A stretch of DNA of 64,000 nt, taken from assembly GCA_019911805.1 (NCBI GenBank), contig JAIOJV010000074.1, forward strand, positions 144,418-208,417, written 5' to 3'. This document shows positions 1-9,303 of the stretch, in pieces. Under the pieces are notes generated by a model. It did no database searches and was not told where the DNA came from. It worked only from the letters and a program-made list of their open reading frames with translations. Source of the DNA: Gammaproteobacteria bacterium (GTDB taxonomy: Bacteria > Pseudomonadota > Gammaproteobacteria > Thiohalobacterales > Thiohalobacteraceae). Made by a program: the position numbers and the translations under genes. The stretch's first letter is position 1. Each line of letters starts with the position of its first letter.

Positions 1-610
1 GCGAGATGTCCCGCAGCTCCGGATACATGCCGCCCTGCACGATACCGAACAGGGCCGACGGGTTGCCGCGGCCATCCGCGTCGGTCGCGTCGTGAGCCTG
101 CCGCGAACGACGTGCCCAGCGCAGCGACAGTTCCATGGAGGTACGCACCTGCGCCTCGGTCGCCGGATAGGGAGTGCATTCATCGAAGATCATGACGATG
201 TCCGAGCCCAGGGCACGCTGTACCGCCATGGACTCCTCCGGGCCGAGAAACACCTTGGATCCGTTGATCGGTGAGCGGAAGGTGACGCCCGCCTCGGTGA
301 TCTTACGCAGCGCCCCCAGGCTGAATACCTGGAAACCACCGGAGTCGGTCAGGATCGGCCCGTGCCACTGCATGAAGTCATGCAGATCGCCGTGTGCCTG
401 CATCACCTCCACGCCCGGACGCAGCAGCAGATGAAAGGTGTTACCCAGCACGATCTGCGCACCGGTGGCGATCACCTCCTCCGGCGTCATCGCCTTCACC
501 GTGCCGTAGGTGCCGACGGGCATGAACGCGGGCGTGTCGATGGCGCCGCGCGGCAGGGTCAGAACGCCTCTGCGCGCGTTACCGTCCGTGTGCTGGATCT
601 CGAAGTTCAT
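1..610 (-). CDS. tgt: tRNA-guanine transglycosylase, 5' part (runs off left edge)
   Basis: Exchanges guanine for preQ1 at position 34 of GUN-anticodon tRNAs in queuosine synthesis. About 203 N-terminal residues are visible; the C-terminal part with the zinc site lies beyond the left edge. The start [10 protein letters not shown] is typical of the family. The segment [13 protein letters not shown] (near residues 88-100) carries the catalytic aspartate, and a downstream FGIVQGG segment belongs to the substrate-binding region. It lies 25 bases downstream of queA on the same strand, the usual queA-tgt order, so the two are probably cotranscribed. The spacer is filled by a heptamer repeat. Family identification is secure; only truncation by the window edge is noted. 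Confidence 0.97.
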   Translation of the reverse strand, partial: MNFEIQHTDGNARRGVLTLPRGAIDTPAFMPVGTYGTVKAMTPEEVIATGAQIVLGNTFHLLLRPGVEVMQAHGDLHDFMQWHGPILTDSGGFQVFSLGALRKITEAGVTFRSPINGSKVFLGPEESMAVQRALGSDIVMIFDECTPYPATEAQVRTSMELSLRWARRSRQAHDATDADGRGNPSALFGIVQGGMYPELRDIS

Positions 611-618
611 AAATTCAG

Positions 619-654
619 GTTCTAGGGCCTAGGTCCTAGGTCCTAGGTCCTAGG
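619..654. repeat. Heptanucleotide tandem repeat (TCCTAGG units) between queA and tgt
   Basis: About four to five copies of a 7-base unit (TCCTAGG with variants TTCTAGG and GCCTAGG) lie back to back. The last six codons and the TAG stop of queA are read from these units, and tgt begins just after them. The left part, AGGTTCTAGGGCC, recurs near 60986, so this is a dispersed family. Confidence 0.85.
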
Positions 655-1679
655 CCCTGCCCTTCAACATACATCGCATCGCCGTAGCTGAAGAACCGGT
701 AACGCTGTTCGACGGCGTGCCGGTAGGCGCGCATCACCGCGGCATAGCCGCCGAAGGCACAGACCAGCATCAGCAGGGTCGATTCCGGCAGATGAAAATT
801 GGTGATCAGGGCATCCACCACACGGAACTCGAATCCGGGCGTGATGAACAGCCGTGTATCGCCGGCATAGGGCTGCAGTCGTCCGGACTGGGCCGCGGCC
901 TCCAGGCTGCGGACCACGGTGGTACCTGCGGCGACAATACGCCCGCCCTGCGCCTTGGCCGCCGCGACCTGCGCACACGTCGCGGCGCCGACCTCGACCC
1001 GCTCGGCATGCATGTGGTGATCTTCCAGACGTTCGACCCGCAGCGGCTGGAACGTCCCGGCGCCGACGTGCAGCGTGACATAGGCGATATCGATGCCGGC
1101 AGCCACAAGATCGTCCAGAAAACCCGCCTCGAAGTGCAGCCCCGCCGTCGGCGCCGCCACCGCACCGGGGGCACGCGCGAACACCGTCTGGTAGCGCTCA
1201 CGGTCGGCGGCGCCGTCCGGGCGGGTGATATACGGCGGCAGCGGCATGTGTCCGTGACGCTCCAGCAGCGTCAGGGCATCATCCGCGTCGCCCCGCAGCT
1301 CCAGGACGAAGAATGCCTCATCCCGGCTGAGCACGACTGCCTCGATGGGCCCTTGGAGGTGCAGCCGCGCACCCTCCCGGGGTGACTTGCTGGCGCGCAC
1401 CTGCGCCAGCACGCGGTGGGGGCCGAGCAGGCGCTCCACCAGCACCTCGACCCGCCCGCCGCTATCCTTGTGCCCGCGCAGGCGGGCCGGGATCACCCGC
1501 GTGTCGTTCAGTACCAGCAGGTCCCCCGGACGCAGCAGGTCCGCCAGGTCGCGGAACCGTCGATCAGTGCTCGCCCCGGCCCCATCCAGGTGCAGCAGGC
1601 GGCTGGCCGCACGCTCCGGAAGCGGTATCTGGGCGATCAGTTCAGGTGGAAGTTCGAAGAAAAAATCACTCCGCTGCAT
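636..1679 (-). CDS. queA: S-adenosylmethionine:tRNA ribosyltransferase-isomerase
   Basis: Transfers and isomerises the ribosyl part of SAM onto preQ1-modified tRNA to give epoxyqueuosine. The protein has 347 residues, the usual size, starting [17 protein letters not shown] and containing the family segments [23 protein letters not shown] and [14 protein letters not shown]. The open frame continues 64 codons upstream, but that stretch crosses tRNA-Leu and gives non-family sequence, so the start at 1679 is preferred. The C-terminal residues GLGPRT and the stop come from a heptamer repeat and are probably not ancestral. It is followed by tgt. Confidence 0.97.
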   Translation of the reverse strand: MQRSDFFFELPPELIAQIPLPERAASRLLHLDGAGASTDRRFRDLADLLRPGDLLVLNDTRVIPARLRGHKDSGGRVEVLVERLLGPHRVLAQVRASKSPREGARLHLQGPIEAVVLSRDEAFFVLELRGDADDALTLLERHGHMPLPPYITRPDGAADRERYQTVFARAPGAVAAPTAGLHFEAGFLDDLVAAGIDIAYVTLHVGAGTFQPLRVERLEDHHMHAERVEVGAATCAQVAAAKAQGGRIVAAGTTVVRSLEAAAQSGRLQPYAGDTRLFITPGFEFRVVDALITNFHLPESTLLMLVCAFGGYAAVMRAYRHAVEQRYRFFSYGDAMYVEGQGLGPRT

Positions 1680-1705
1680 GGCGCGGCATGGTATCACAGG
1701 CGCGC

Positions 1706-1768
1706 TTGCCCATCCGTCGGGATGGCTTATACTAACCCCCTTGTCCGGCCGCCCAGGCAGAGTATGCT
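1706..1768 (+). promoter_or_regulatory. Two tandem sigma70-type promoters for tRNA-Leu
   Basis: TTGCCC (1706-1711) and TATACT (1728-1733) are separated by 16 bases. TTGTCC (1741-1746) and TATGCT (1763-1768) are also separated by 16 bases. The second would start transcription about 10 bases before the tRNA 5' end. This rests on motif reading only. Confidence 0.55.
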
Positions 1769-1783
1769 GCAGCCGGCTGTCAT

Positions 1784-1870
1784 GCCGGGATGGCGGAATC
1801 GGTAGACGCAGTGGACTCAAAATCCACCGGTGGCGACACCGTGCGAGTTCGAGTCTCGCTCCCGGCACCA
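1784..1870 (+). tRNA. tRNA-Leu(CAA), 3' CCA encoded
   Basis: Acceptor arms GCCGGGA and TCCCGGC pair perfectly, followed by A and an encoded CCA (1868-1870). The anticodon stem GTGGA/TCCAC encloses the loop CTCAAAA, giving anticodon CAA, which reads UUG. A long variable arm (GGTGGCGACACC) identifies a class II leucine tRNA, and the T arm has GTTCGAGTC. It lies between divergent queA and the downstream glgP, with two candidate promoters in front. Confidence 0.97.
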
Positions 1871-2044
1871 TTAAATATGTTTGTTAACGTATTCTGTACG
1901 TAGATGTTCCCCCCCATGCGGGCCACCGCGTCCGCACAACCCGTATCACCGGCATGGAACCCACGCTCCTGGGGTTGATACCGGTATACGACCCACGCGG
2001 GCGCCTTGGGGGCGCACGCTCGACTCAAGGGCATATCCGACACT

Positions 2045-4606
2045 ATGGCAGGCACCCACTTTTCCGTTGAAGTCCAACCCATGCTGCCCGCGCGCCTTGG
2101 CCGTCTGCAGGAATTGGCCGAGGACCTGCTCTACAGCTGGGACCGTCAGGTGCGCGCCCTGTTCTGGCGTCTGGACAACCAGTTATGGGACGACTGCGGC
2201 CACAATCCCAAGCTGTTCCTGCGCCGGGTCTCGCAACAACGCCTCGACGAGGCGGCCGAGGACCGCGTCTTCATCGAGGACTACAACCGCGCGTTGTCGG
2301 CCTACGACACCTACCACGAGGAGGCACTGCCCACCGGGGTGGAAGAGTATCTCGATCCGGAAGCGGATCTGGTCGCCTATTTCTGTGCCGAGTTCGGCCT
2401 GCATGAGAGTCTTCCCATCTATTCCGGCGGCCTGGGCATCCTCGCCGGCGATCACTGCAAGGCCGCCAGTGATCTGCGCATCCCCTTTGTCGCCGTCGGC
2501 ATCATGTACCGCCAGGGCTACTTCAACCAGACCATCGACGGCCATGGCAACCAGATCGCACATTACGCCCCGACCAATTTTGCCAATCTCGCCATCCGCC
2601 CGGCCCGGGTTGAGAACGGCCAGGATCTGCATGTCTTCGTCGATCTGCCCGGCCGCCGGGTCATGCTCAAGGTGTGGGAGGCCAAGGCCGGTCACATCAA
2701 GCTGTATCTGCTCGACAGCGACCTGCCGGAAAATCAGGATACCGACCGGGCCATTACCTATCAGCTCTACGGCGGCGACATCACCACCCGCATCCAGCAG
2801 GAGATCGTGCTCGGCATCGGTGGGGTGCGCACGATCCGCGCGCTTGGCCTGAAACCCACCGTATGGCATATCAATGAAGGTCATGCGGCCTTCCAGATCC
2901 TGGAGCGCTGCCGCGAATGGGTGCGCAAGGGCCCCCTGGATTTCGCCAGTGCCCTGGAACTGGTCGCTGCGGGCACGGTGTTCACCACCCATACGCCGGT
3001 GGCCGCGGGGCATGACATCTTCGACCATGCCTTGATCACGAGCTACTTCGACGGGTACGTCAAGGAGCTCGGCATCGACATGGACGAGTTTCTGCAACTG
3101 GGGGCGAGCCCGAATATCCCGTACGGTTTCAACCAGACGGCCCTGGCACTGCGCGGCTCGCGCTTCCACAACGGCGTCAGCCGTATCCACGGCGGCGTCG
3201 CCTCGCAGATGGAAAGTTATATCTGGCCACAGATCCCGGCCCGTGAGAACCCCATGCGGTACGTCACCAACGGCGTGCATGTACCGACCTTTCTGGCGCG
3301 CGACTGGACGAATCTGTTCGACATGCGCTTCGGTCGCGGGTGGGACAACGAGCTGTTGAACCGGGATTACTGGGAACGTCTCGACGATATCCCGGAGCAC
3401 AGCTTCTGGAGCCTGCGCCAATGGCTGAACGGCAAGCTGCTGGCGGAGGTACAGCGTCGTATCACCTGGCAGCACCGCCGCAACGGCTGCTCTGAGACCT
3501 TGATCGAGCGCATGACGCAATATCTCTCCGTGGAGGCAAGCGACGTCCTGACCATCGGCTTTGCGCGTCGCTTCGCCAGCTATAAGCGGGCGACGCTGCT
3601 GTTCGCCGACCCCCAGCGGCTGGAGCGTCTGCTGAACAACCCCGACCGCCCGGTCGTGCTGATCTTCGCCGGCAAGGCGCATCCCAGTGATCTGCCGGGG
3701 CAGCGTCTGATACAGGTGATCCATGAATTCTCGCGCCGCCCCGAGTTCATCGGCCGGATCATCCTGGTCGAGGGCTACGATATCGCGCTGGCCCGCAAAC
3801 TGGTCACCGGCGTCGACGTCTGGCTCAACAACCCTGAATACCCGATGGAGGCCAGCGGGACCTCAGGGCAGAAGGCGGGTCTCAACGGCGTCATCAACCT
3901 CAGCGTACTGGACGGTTGGTGGGGCGAAGGCTACAACGGCGAGAATGGCTGGGCGATCACGCCGCACGGCGCACAGTTCGATGCCGGCTACCGCGATCAC
4001 GAAGAAGGCAACGAACTGCTCGACATCCTCGAACACCAGGTGATACCGCTGTACTACCAGCGCAATACGCAAGGCTATCCCGAGGGCTGGGTACGGATGT
4101 CCAAGGCCTCCATCAAGTCCATCCTGACGCAGTTCAATTCAGAACGCATGGTGATGGACTACGTCCGTGGCTTCTACAGCCCCGCCAGCGCACAATGTCG
4201 TAAACTCGCCGCCAACCAGTGCAGCGGCGCCCGTGATCTCGCCGCTTGGAAGGCCCACGTACAGCATACCTGGCCGCAGATCTCGCTACGGCTGGTCGAT
4301 GCCCCGCCGGACGCAATCCGTTCCGGGCATACCGTGCCGATCACCGTCGCCGCCCGTCTGCACGATTTGAAAGCGTCGGACGTACGCGTGGAGTGCGTCG
4401 TCGGGAAGGAGAACGAACATGGCGAGTTCATCGGTGAAGCACACTTCGATTTCGCGCCGGCCAGCAGCGGCGACGATGGCGAGACGCTGTTCCGCCTGGA
4501 CCTGATCCCACCGCTGCCCGGCCTGCAGCGCTACAAGCTACGCATGTTTCCGACACACCCGCTGCTCAGTCATCCCTTCGAGATGGGCTGCATGCTGTGG
4601 CTGTAA
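2045..4606 (+). CDS. glgP: Alpha-glucan (glycogen) phosphorylase, GT35
   Basis: Phosphorolyses alpha-1,4-glucan to glucose-1-phosphate in the cytoplasm. 853 residues. The N-terminus (LPARLGRLQELAEDLLYSWD) is the DUF3417 extension of the AgpA-type branch, not the E. coli MalP type. The PLP lysine is K610 in GTSGQKAGLNG; GINEGH-like (HINEGHAAF) and YSGGLGILAGDHCKAASD are further family motifs. The start at 2045 gives the expected DUF3417 beginning; a frame start at 2006 adds 13 unconserved residues, and neither has a strong ribosome site. It converges on malQ, 40 bases apart, and belongs functionally with the malQ-GH57-glgC operon and glgB. Confidence 0.95.
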   Translation: MAGTHFSVEVQPMLPARLGRLQELAEDLLYSWDRQVRALFWRLDNQLWDDCGHNPKLFLRRVSQQRLDEAAEDRVFIEDYNRALSAYDTYHEEALPTGVEEYLDPEADLVAYFCAEFGLHESLPIYSGGLGILAGDHCKAASDLRIPFVAVGIMYRQGYFNQTIDGHGNQIAHYAPTNFANLAIRPARVENGQDLHVFVDLPGRRVMLKVWEAKAGHIKLYLLDSDLPENQDTDRAITYQLYGGDITTRIQQEIVLGIGGVRTIRALGLKPTVWHINEGHAAFQILERCREWVRKGPLDFASALELVAAGTVFTTHTPVAAGHDIFDHALITSYFDGYVKELGIDMDEFLQLGASPNIPYGFNQTALALRGSRFHNGVSRIHGGVASQMESYIWPQIPARENPMRYVTNGVHVPTFLARDWTNLFDMRFGRGWDNELLNRDYWERLDDIPEHSFWSLRQWLNGKLLAEVQRRITWQHRRNGCSETLIERMTQYLSVEASDVLTIGFARRFASYKRATLLFADPQRLERLLNNPDRPVVLIFAGKAHPSDLPGQRLIQVIHEFSRRPEFIGRIILVEGYDIALARKLVTGVDVWLNNPEYPMEASGTSGQKAGLNGVINLSVLDGWWGEGYNGENGWAITPHGAQFDAGYRDHEEGNELLDILEHQVIPLYYQRNTQGYPEGWVRMSKASIKSILTQFNSERMVMDYVRGFYSPASAQCRKLAANQCSGARDLAAWKAHVQHTWPQISLRLVDAPPDAIRSGHTVPITVAARLHDLKASDVRVECVVGKENEHGEFIGEAHFDFAPASSGDDGETLFRLDLIPPLPGLQRYKLRMFPTHPLLSHPFEMGCMLWL

Positions 4607-4646
4607 GGATCGGCGGTGTGTCGGATACCGTGCAAGAAGCCCATCA

Positions 4647-6131
4647 TCAGCGGCGGCCGTACAGCGTCGTCAGCTGACGGACACGCTCGGCGAGTTTCTG
4701 CGGCAGCTGATCCCATTGAAACCGCCAGCGCCAGTTGCCCTCGGCCACACCCGGCGTATTCATGCGGTGTTCCGAGCCCAGCGACAACACGTCCTGCAGC
4801 GGTACGATGGCGAGTGCGGCGACCGATGCGAAGGCGGTGCGGATCAGCGGCCAGGGCATGGGCTCGGACGGGTGGCCGAGATAGTCGTGCAGGTGCGTGC
4901 GCGTGACCTCGTCGAGGCCAGCATACCAGCCCAGACTCGTGTCGTTGTCATGTGTGCCCGTATAGACGACGCTCAGCCGCTCGTGGTTATGCGGCAGGTA
5001 GGGGTTGTCCGCGGCACCGCCAAAGGCGAATTGCAGAATCTTCATGCCTGGCAGGCCGAAACGCATACGTAGCGCGTCGACCTCGGCCGTGATGATCCCC
5101 AGATCCTCCGCGACCAGGGGCAGGTCATGGAAGGTATCGAGCAGTGCCTGGAACAGGCGCTCACCCGGACCCTTCACCCACTGACCATCGATGGCGGTCA
5201 CGGCCTGCGCGGGGATCTCCCAATGCGCCTCGAAACCGCGAAAGTGATCGATGCGGATAAGATCGAAGAACTCGCGCTGGGTACGCATGCGCTCGATCCA
5301 CCAGCCGAAACCATCCTGTTCAATGCGGTCCCAGCGATAATGCGGGTTACCCCAGCGTTGACCGGTCGCCGAGAAATAGTCCGGCGGCACACCGGCCACG
5401 ACTTCGAGGTGGCCCTCGGCATCGACCCGGAAGTATTCACGCCGCGCCCAGACCTCGGCACTGTCGTAGGCGACGAAAATCGGCATATCGCCGAACAGCA
5501 GCACGCCGCGGCGCGCCGCGTAGTCGCGTAACGCGTGCCACTGGGTGAAAAACACGAACTGTTCGAACTGTACCTGGGCAATGACCGCTGCCAGGCGCAC
5601 CCGTGCGGCGGCCATTGCCTCCGGCTGACGGTCGCGCAGGGGCGCGGGCCAGTCCGACCAGACGCACTGCCCGTGTTCGTTACGCAGCGCCTCGTAGAGC
5701 GCGAAGTCGTCGAGCCACGTGCGGTGCTGGTCGATGAAGGCCTCGAGGGCGCGCCGGTCGTCCGCCTGCGCCCGCTCGCCAAAGCCGGCATACGCTGCCC
5801 GCAGCCGTGCCGCTTGCCACGCCGCCGATAATTCGACCGGTGGCGCCGCAACGGACCCCAGCCAGCCACGCTCGACCAGCCCGTGGAGACAGATCAGCCG
5901 TGGATTGCCGGCATGTACGGAGGTGCATTGATAGGGAGAGCAATCCGCATGGGTCGGCCCCAGTGGCAGCATCTGCCAGACCGACACGCCGGCCGCCGCC
6001 AGAAAATCCACGAAGCGCCGTGCCTCCACACCCAGTGCACCGGTGGCACTGTCTGGAAAGGAGGTCGGATGCAGCAGGATGCCTGCGCGGCGACAGGTGA
6101 AGGGCGACGCCTCCTCGTAGCGATGCGTCAT
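4647..6131 (-). CDS. malQ: 4-alpha-glucanotransferase (amylomaltase), GH77
   Basis: Transfers alpha-1,4-glucan segments between maltodextrins. 494 residues beginning MTHRYEEASPF. Catalytic-region motifs are LIRIDHFRGFEAHWEIP (nucleophile aspartate), VAEDLGIITAEVDALR (acid/base glutamate) and YTGTHDNDT. RIGILLHPTSFPD-type sequence near the N-terminus and LPLGPTHADCSPYQ are family typical. The start is set by AGGAG eight bases before the ATG at 6131; an in-frame TTG five codons earlier lies on the wrong side of that site. It is last in the minus-strand operon glgC-GH57-malQ, 11 bases after the GH57 gene. Confidence 0.96.
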   Translation of the reverse strand: MTHRYEEASPFTCRRAGILLHPTSFPDSATGALGVEARRFVDFLAAAGVSVWQMLPLGPTHADCSPYQCTSVHAGNPRLICLHGLVERGWLGSVAAPPVELSAAWQAARLRAAYAGFGERAQADDRRALEAFIDQHRTWLDDFALYEALRNEHGQCVWSDWPAPLRDRQPEAMAAARVRLAAVIAQVQFEQFVFFTQWHALRDYAARRGVLLFGDMPIFVAYDSAEVWARREYFRVDAEGHLEVVAGVPPDYFSATGQRWGNPHYRWDRIEQDGFGWWIERMRTQREFFDLIRIDHFRGFEAHWEIPAQAVTAIDGQWVKGPGERLFQALLDTFHDLPLVAEDLGIITAEVDALRMRFGLPGMKILQFAFGGAADNPYLPHNHERLSVVYTGTHDNDTSLGWYAGLDEVTRTHLHDYLGHPSEPMPWPLIRTAFASVAALAIVPLQDVLSLGSEHRMNTPGVAEGNWRWRFQWDQLPQKLAERVRQLTTLYGRR

Positions 6132-6142
6132 CGACTCTCCTG

Positions 6143-7864
6143 TCAACTGCTCTGCTGCCCGCGGCGCATCACACCACCGTGCGCTGGCGGTTCGGGCCTC
6201 GTGCTGCCATGAGAGAAGACCTGGGTGAGATATTCCGGCGGCGTCTTGCCGAGCAACTGATACAGATTCGCGAGGTGCATGCGGTAGAGGTGGTCGAAAT
6301 CGTGCACGGTCTCCGCCGGGTTGTAGTCACCGAACCACCAGAACCAGTCGGAGCCCTCACAGATGGCCAGCTGATGTTGTGCCTCGGCCAACTCGTTCGC
6401 CGTCAGGCGGCCACTGGCGACGCTGGCATCGAACATGCGCTTGGCGTCACCCAGCATCTCCCAGGCACGATTTTTGTCCTGGTCGCCGATCCAGGTGGAG
6501 AAGGTACCGTACACCCAGCTGCCCGCCACCAATTGAGTAAGGGGTGTGGGCTCGCCGCCGCTGTCCAGGTATTCAGAAAACGTGGTGAGCCGGATACGGG
6601 GATGATCGCTGAGCCGCCGGTAGAGAGCGCTCAGGAAATAGTAGCCGTTCTCCGGGTAATATTCCCAGGCGTTCTCGCCGTCGAGGATGATGGAGACGAT
6701 GCGCTGCGCGTCAGGTTGTCCGGCCGCGGCGATGTTCTCCAGATTGTGGACCAGGTTGGCGATGGCGTCGTCGGCATGCCAGGTGGAATAGGTGAAGCCG
6801 ATCGTGTCGGACAGGCCATCATCGCGGAAGAAACACGCGGTTCCATCTTTCTGTACGCGGTACGGCCGATACAGGGACTGCTCGCGCGGGGTGTTCTGGC
6901 GCTGCGGATTGCGCGCCAGGCTGTGGACCAGTACGCTCTCGCCACTCGCCGTCCAGTGGAAGCCGTGCGCGTGCAACTGCTTCAGCGTGGCGGTGCTGAC
7001 CCCGCCCTCCGATGGCCAGCAGCCCCGCGGGCGGAAGCCGAAATGCCGCTGACAGGTGGCGACGGCCTCGCGCAGATGCCAGTCGATGCGTTCGGCACCG
7101 CCGGGATACGCATCGAGCTGCGGCAGCGGCACGTCCGGTAAGGCTTCACGTGCCGTCTGCAGATCCAGCAGCAGCGGCACGATCGGATGTGCGTAGGGCG
7201 TCACGGAGATCTCGATCTTTCCCGCCTGCGCCAGCCGTGCATAGCGACCGATGACACCCGACAGCAGCCCGCTGATGATGGTCATGAGGGTATGTCGGTC
7301 ATGCAGTGAGTAGCCACTGCCCTTCTGCATCAATTCGGCCACGCGCGCGTCGGCACGCCGCACCGTCTCGCCCAGCCAGGCGAGGTGATACCAGACCAGG
7401 ATATCGGCCACGAACTGATCGGTGATGTAGCCGATCGATTCGCTGTGCTCGCTGCACCATTGCCCCAGCTCGGCGAGTCGCTTGTAGACCGGGAAGCGGT
7501 CGATGAGGCGTGTCTTGTTGGCACGCAGACAGGCCTTCACCAGCCGCAGGCGCATCTCTGGTTCCAGCGGCAGGCTGGCCGCACCCAGCGCCGCCAGCAG
7601 CGGGTCGCGGATGGCGCTGCCTTCACGCAGAAAGCCGCGCACCTGCCCGGCATAGTCGGCGAGCTGATCGAGCAGGATGGGCGCGAAGTTCACCACCGCC
7701 TTCGCCCCGGGGCTGGCTTCGATGTGCGCCGCCATATCGACGTAGTCCTTGATGGCGTGCAGGTAGGTCCAGGGTTGCAGATACTCCCCGCTGACGGTGT
7801 TGCAGTACTGCGGCTGGTGCATGTGCCAGCACAACACGACGTTCAGGCGCGGCTCAGCGGACAT
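6143..7864 (-). CDS. GH57 glycoside hydrolase (alpha-amylase / glucanotransferase type)
   Basis: A cytoplasmic retaining GH57 enzyme, probably acting on glycogen or maltodextrin; hydrolase versus transferase cannot be told from sequence. 573 residues, no signal peptide. Motif 1 is HMHQPQY near the N-terminus; the nucleophile glutamate lies in CWPSEGGVS and the acid/base aspartate in [11 protein letters not shown]. The start MSAEPRLN at 7864 follows AGGAG with a six-base spacer and overlaps the end of glgC by 11 bases, so translation is probably coupled. Homologues are often found beside glgC and glgB. It sits upstream of malQ in the same operon. Confidence 0.93.
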   Translation of the reverse strand: MSAEPRLNVVLCWHMHQPQYCNTVSGEYLQPWTYLHAIKDYVDMAAHIEASPGAKAVVNFAPILLDQLADYAGQVRGFLREGSAIRDPLLAALGAASLPLEPEMRLRLVKACLRANKTRLIDRFPVYKRLAELGQWCSEHSESIGYITDQFVADILVWYHLAWLGETVRRADARVAELMQKGSGYSLHDRHTLMTIISGLLSGVIGRYARLAQAGKIEISVTPYAHPIVPLLLDLQTAREALPDVPLPQLDAYPGGAERIDWHLREAVATCQRHFGFRPRGCWPSEGGVSTATLKQLHAHGFHWTASGESVLVHSLARNPQRQNTPREQSLYRPYRVQKDGTACFFRDDGLSDTIGFTYSTWHADDAIANLVHNLENIAAAGQPDAQRIVSIILDGENAWEYYPENGYYFLSALYRRLSDHPRIRLTTFSEYLDSGGEPTPLTQLVAGSWVYGTFSTWIGDQDKNRAWEMLGDAKRMFDASVASGRLTANELAEAQHQLAICEGSDWFWWFGDYNPAETVHDFDHLYRMHLANLYQLLGKTPPEYLTQVFSHGSTRPEPPAHGGVMRRGQQSS

Positions 7865-9128
7865 GGTGCAGCTCCTGGCCAAGCATCTCCGGTGTGATCA
7901 GCACGACACCCCCCTCCGAGACATGGAAGCGCCGTGCATCCTCGACGGGGTCCTCTCCGACCACCGTGCCCGCCGGGATCCGGCAGCCCTTGTCGATGAC
8001 TGCGCGCGTGATACGGCAGTCCGGGCCTATGTTCACGTTGGGCAACACCACGGTGTCCTCGACCACCGTATGCGCGTGCAGCCTCACGTTGGAGAACAGC
8101 AGCGAATGGCGCACCCGCGCACCGGAGACGATGCAGCCACCGGAGACCATGGAGTCCACCGCCATACCGCGCCGGTCATCGTCGTCGAAGACGAATTTGG
8201 CGGGTGGCAGCTGTTCCTGATAGGTCCAGATGGGCCACTCCTCATCATAGAGATTGAGCTCCGGGGTGACACCGATCAGTTCCAGGTTGGCCTCCCAGAA
8301 GGCATCCACGGTACCGACATCCCTCCAATAGGCCTGCTTGCCGGTCTCCTCGTCACGGAACGAATAAGCGATCACCTTGCTGTCCTTGATGATGTGCGGC
8401 AGGACGTTCTTACCGAAATCGTGCTCCGATGCGTCGTCGTCCGCATCGCGGATCAGTTCCTGATAGAGAAATTCCGTGTTGAAGACATAGATGCCCATCG
8501 AGGCCAGTGCGACGTCCGTGTGTCCTGGCATGGGTGCAGGCTGTTCGGGTTTTTCCTGGAAACCCACTACACAGCCCTCGTCGTCCACGCTCATGACACC
8601 GAAGGCGCTGGCGCGCGCCAGGTCGACCTCGATGCAGCCGACCGTCATGTCAGCACCGCGCTTGACGTGTTCTGCGATCATGGGGCCGTAATCCATCTTG
8701 TAGATGTGATCCCCGGCCAGGATCAGTACGAAATCCGGCCGATGGTTACGGATGATATCGAGGTTCTGGTAGACGGCGTCGGCCGTCCCCTGATACCACG
8801 ACACCTCGATGCGCTGTTGCGCCGGCAACAACTCGACGAACTCGCCGAACTCACCGCGCAGAAAATTCCAGCCACGGTGGATATGCTGGATGAGCGAGTG
8901 CGCCTTGTACTGGGTGAGGACACCGATGCTGCGGATCCCCGAATTCAGACAGTTGGACAGCGGGAAGTCGATGATGCGGAACTTACCCCCGAAAGGTACC
9001 GCCGGTTTGGCGCGCCATAGCGTCAGGTGTTTGAGGCGGGATCCCCGCCCTCCCGCCAGGATGAGCGCGAGGGTATTGCGGGTGAGGCGGCTGACGAAGC
9101 GCCGGGTGTGTCCGGTACGCATGCTCAT
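7854..9128 (-). CDS. glgC: Glucose-1-phosphate adenylyltransferase
   Basis: Makes ADP-glucose from ATP and glucose-1-phosphate, the committed step of glycogen synthesis. 424 residues. Motifs include [16 protein letters not shown] (nucleotide site), [17 protein letters not shown], and [15 protein letters not shown]; the C-terminus is a left-handed beta-helix type region. The start at 9128 follows AAGGGAGA; a 59-codon upstream frame extension has no family sequence. It is first in the operon with GH57 and malQ and is divergent from glgB with 175 bases between. No glgA is visible in the window. Confidence 0.97.
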   Translation of the reverse strand: MSMRTGHTRRFVSRLTRNTLALILAGGRGSRLKHLTLWRAKPAVPFGGKFRIIDFPLSNCLNSGIRSIGVLTQYKAHSLIQHIHRGWNFLRGEFGEFVELLPAQQRIEVSWYQGTADAVYQNLDIIRNHRPDFVLILAGDHIYKMDYGPMIAEHVKRGADMTVGCIEVDLARASAFGVMSVDDEGCVVGFQEKPEQPAPMPGHTDVALASMGIYVFNTEFLYQELIRDADDDASEHDFGKNVLPHIIKDSKVIAYSFRDEETGKQAYWRDVGTVDAFWEANLELIGVTPELNLYDEEWPIWTYQEQLPPAKFVFDDDDRRGMAVDSMVSGGCIVSGARVRHSLLFSNVRLHAHTVVEDTVVLPNVNIGPDCRITRAVIDKGCRIPAGTVVGEDPVEDARRFHVSEGGVVLITPEMLGQELHHVR

Positions 9129-9303
9129 AAATCTCCCTTGAATGTCGGCATTGGGCTCATTACCTGCCCAACGCCGGTACTGCCCTGCGGTCCAGCATCC
9201 CCCGCAGGGCCCCGTACACGGCTCTATGGTACCATCCACCCACCAACTTGGAATGGCATTCTGCCCATCCCGGGCGTATGCGAGCCAACTCCCAGCGACG
9301 GCC

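Noticed and set aside
1680..1871. 64-codon upstream extension of queA
   Set aside because: It crosses the tRNA-Leu gene on the opposite strand and has no family sequence; the ATG at 1679 gives the normal N-terminus.
2183..3724. 513-codon open frame on the minus strand inside glgP
   Set aside because: Antisense to a well-supported gene; a GC-rich codon-bias shadow with no recognisable domain.
7797..9020. 407-codon plus-strand open frame inside glgC
   Set aside because: Antisense shadow of glgC and the GH57 start; composition is mirror-like and no domain is seen.
9129..9303. Divergent promoters between glgC and glgB
   Set aside because: Some TTGxxx and TATxxx words occur, but none with acceptable 16-18 base spacing, so no promoter is called.
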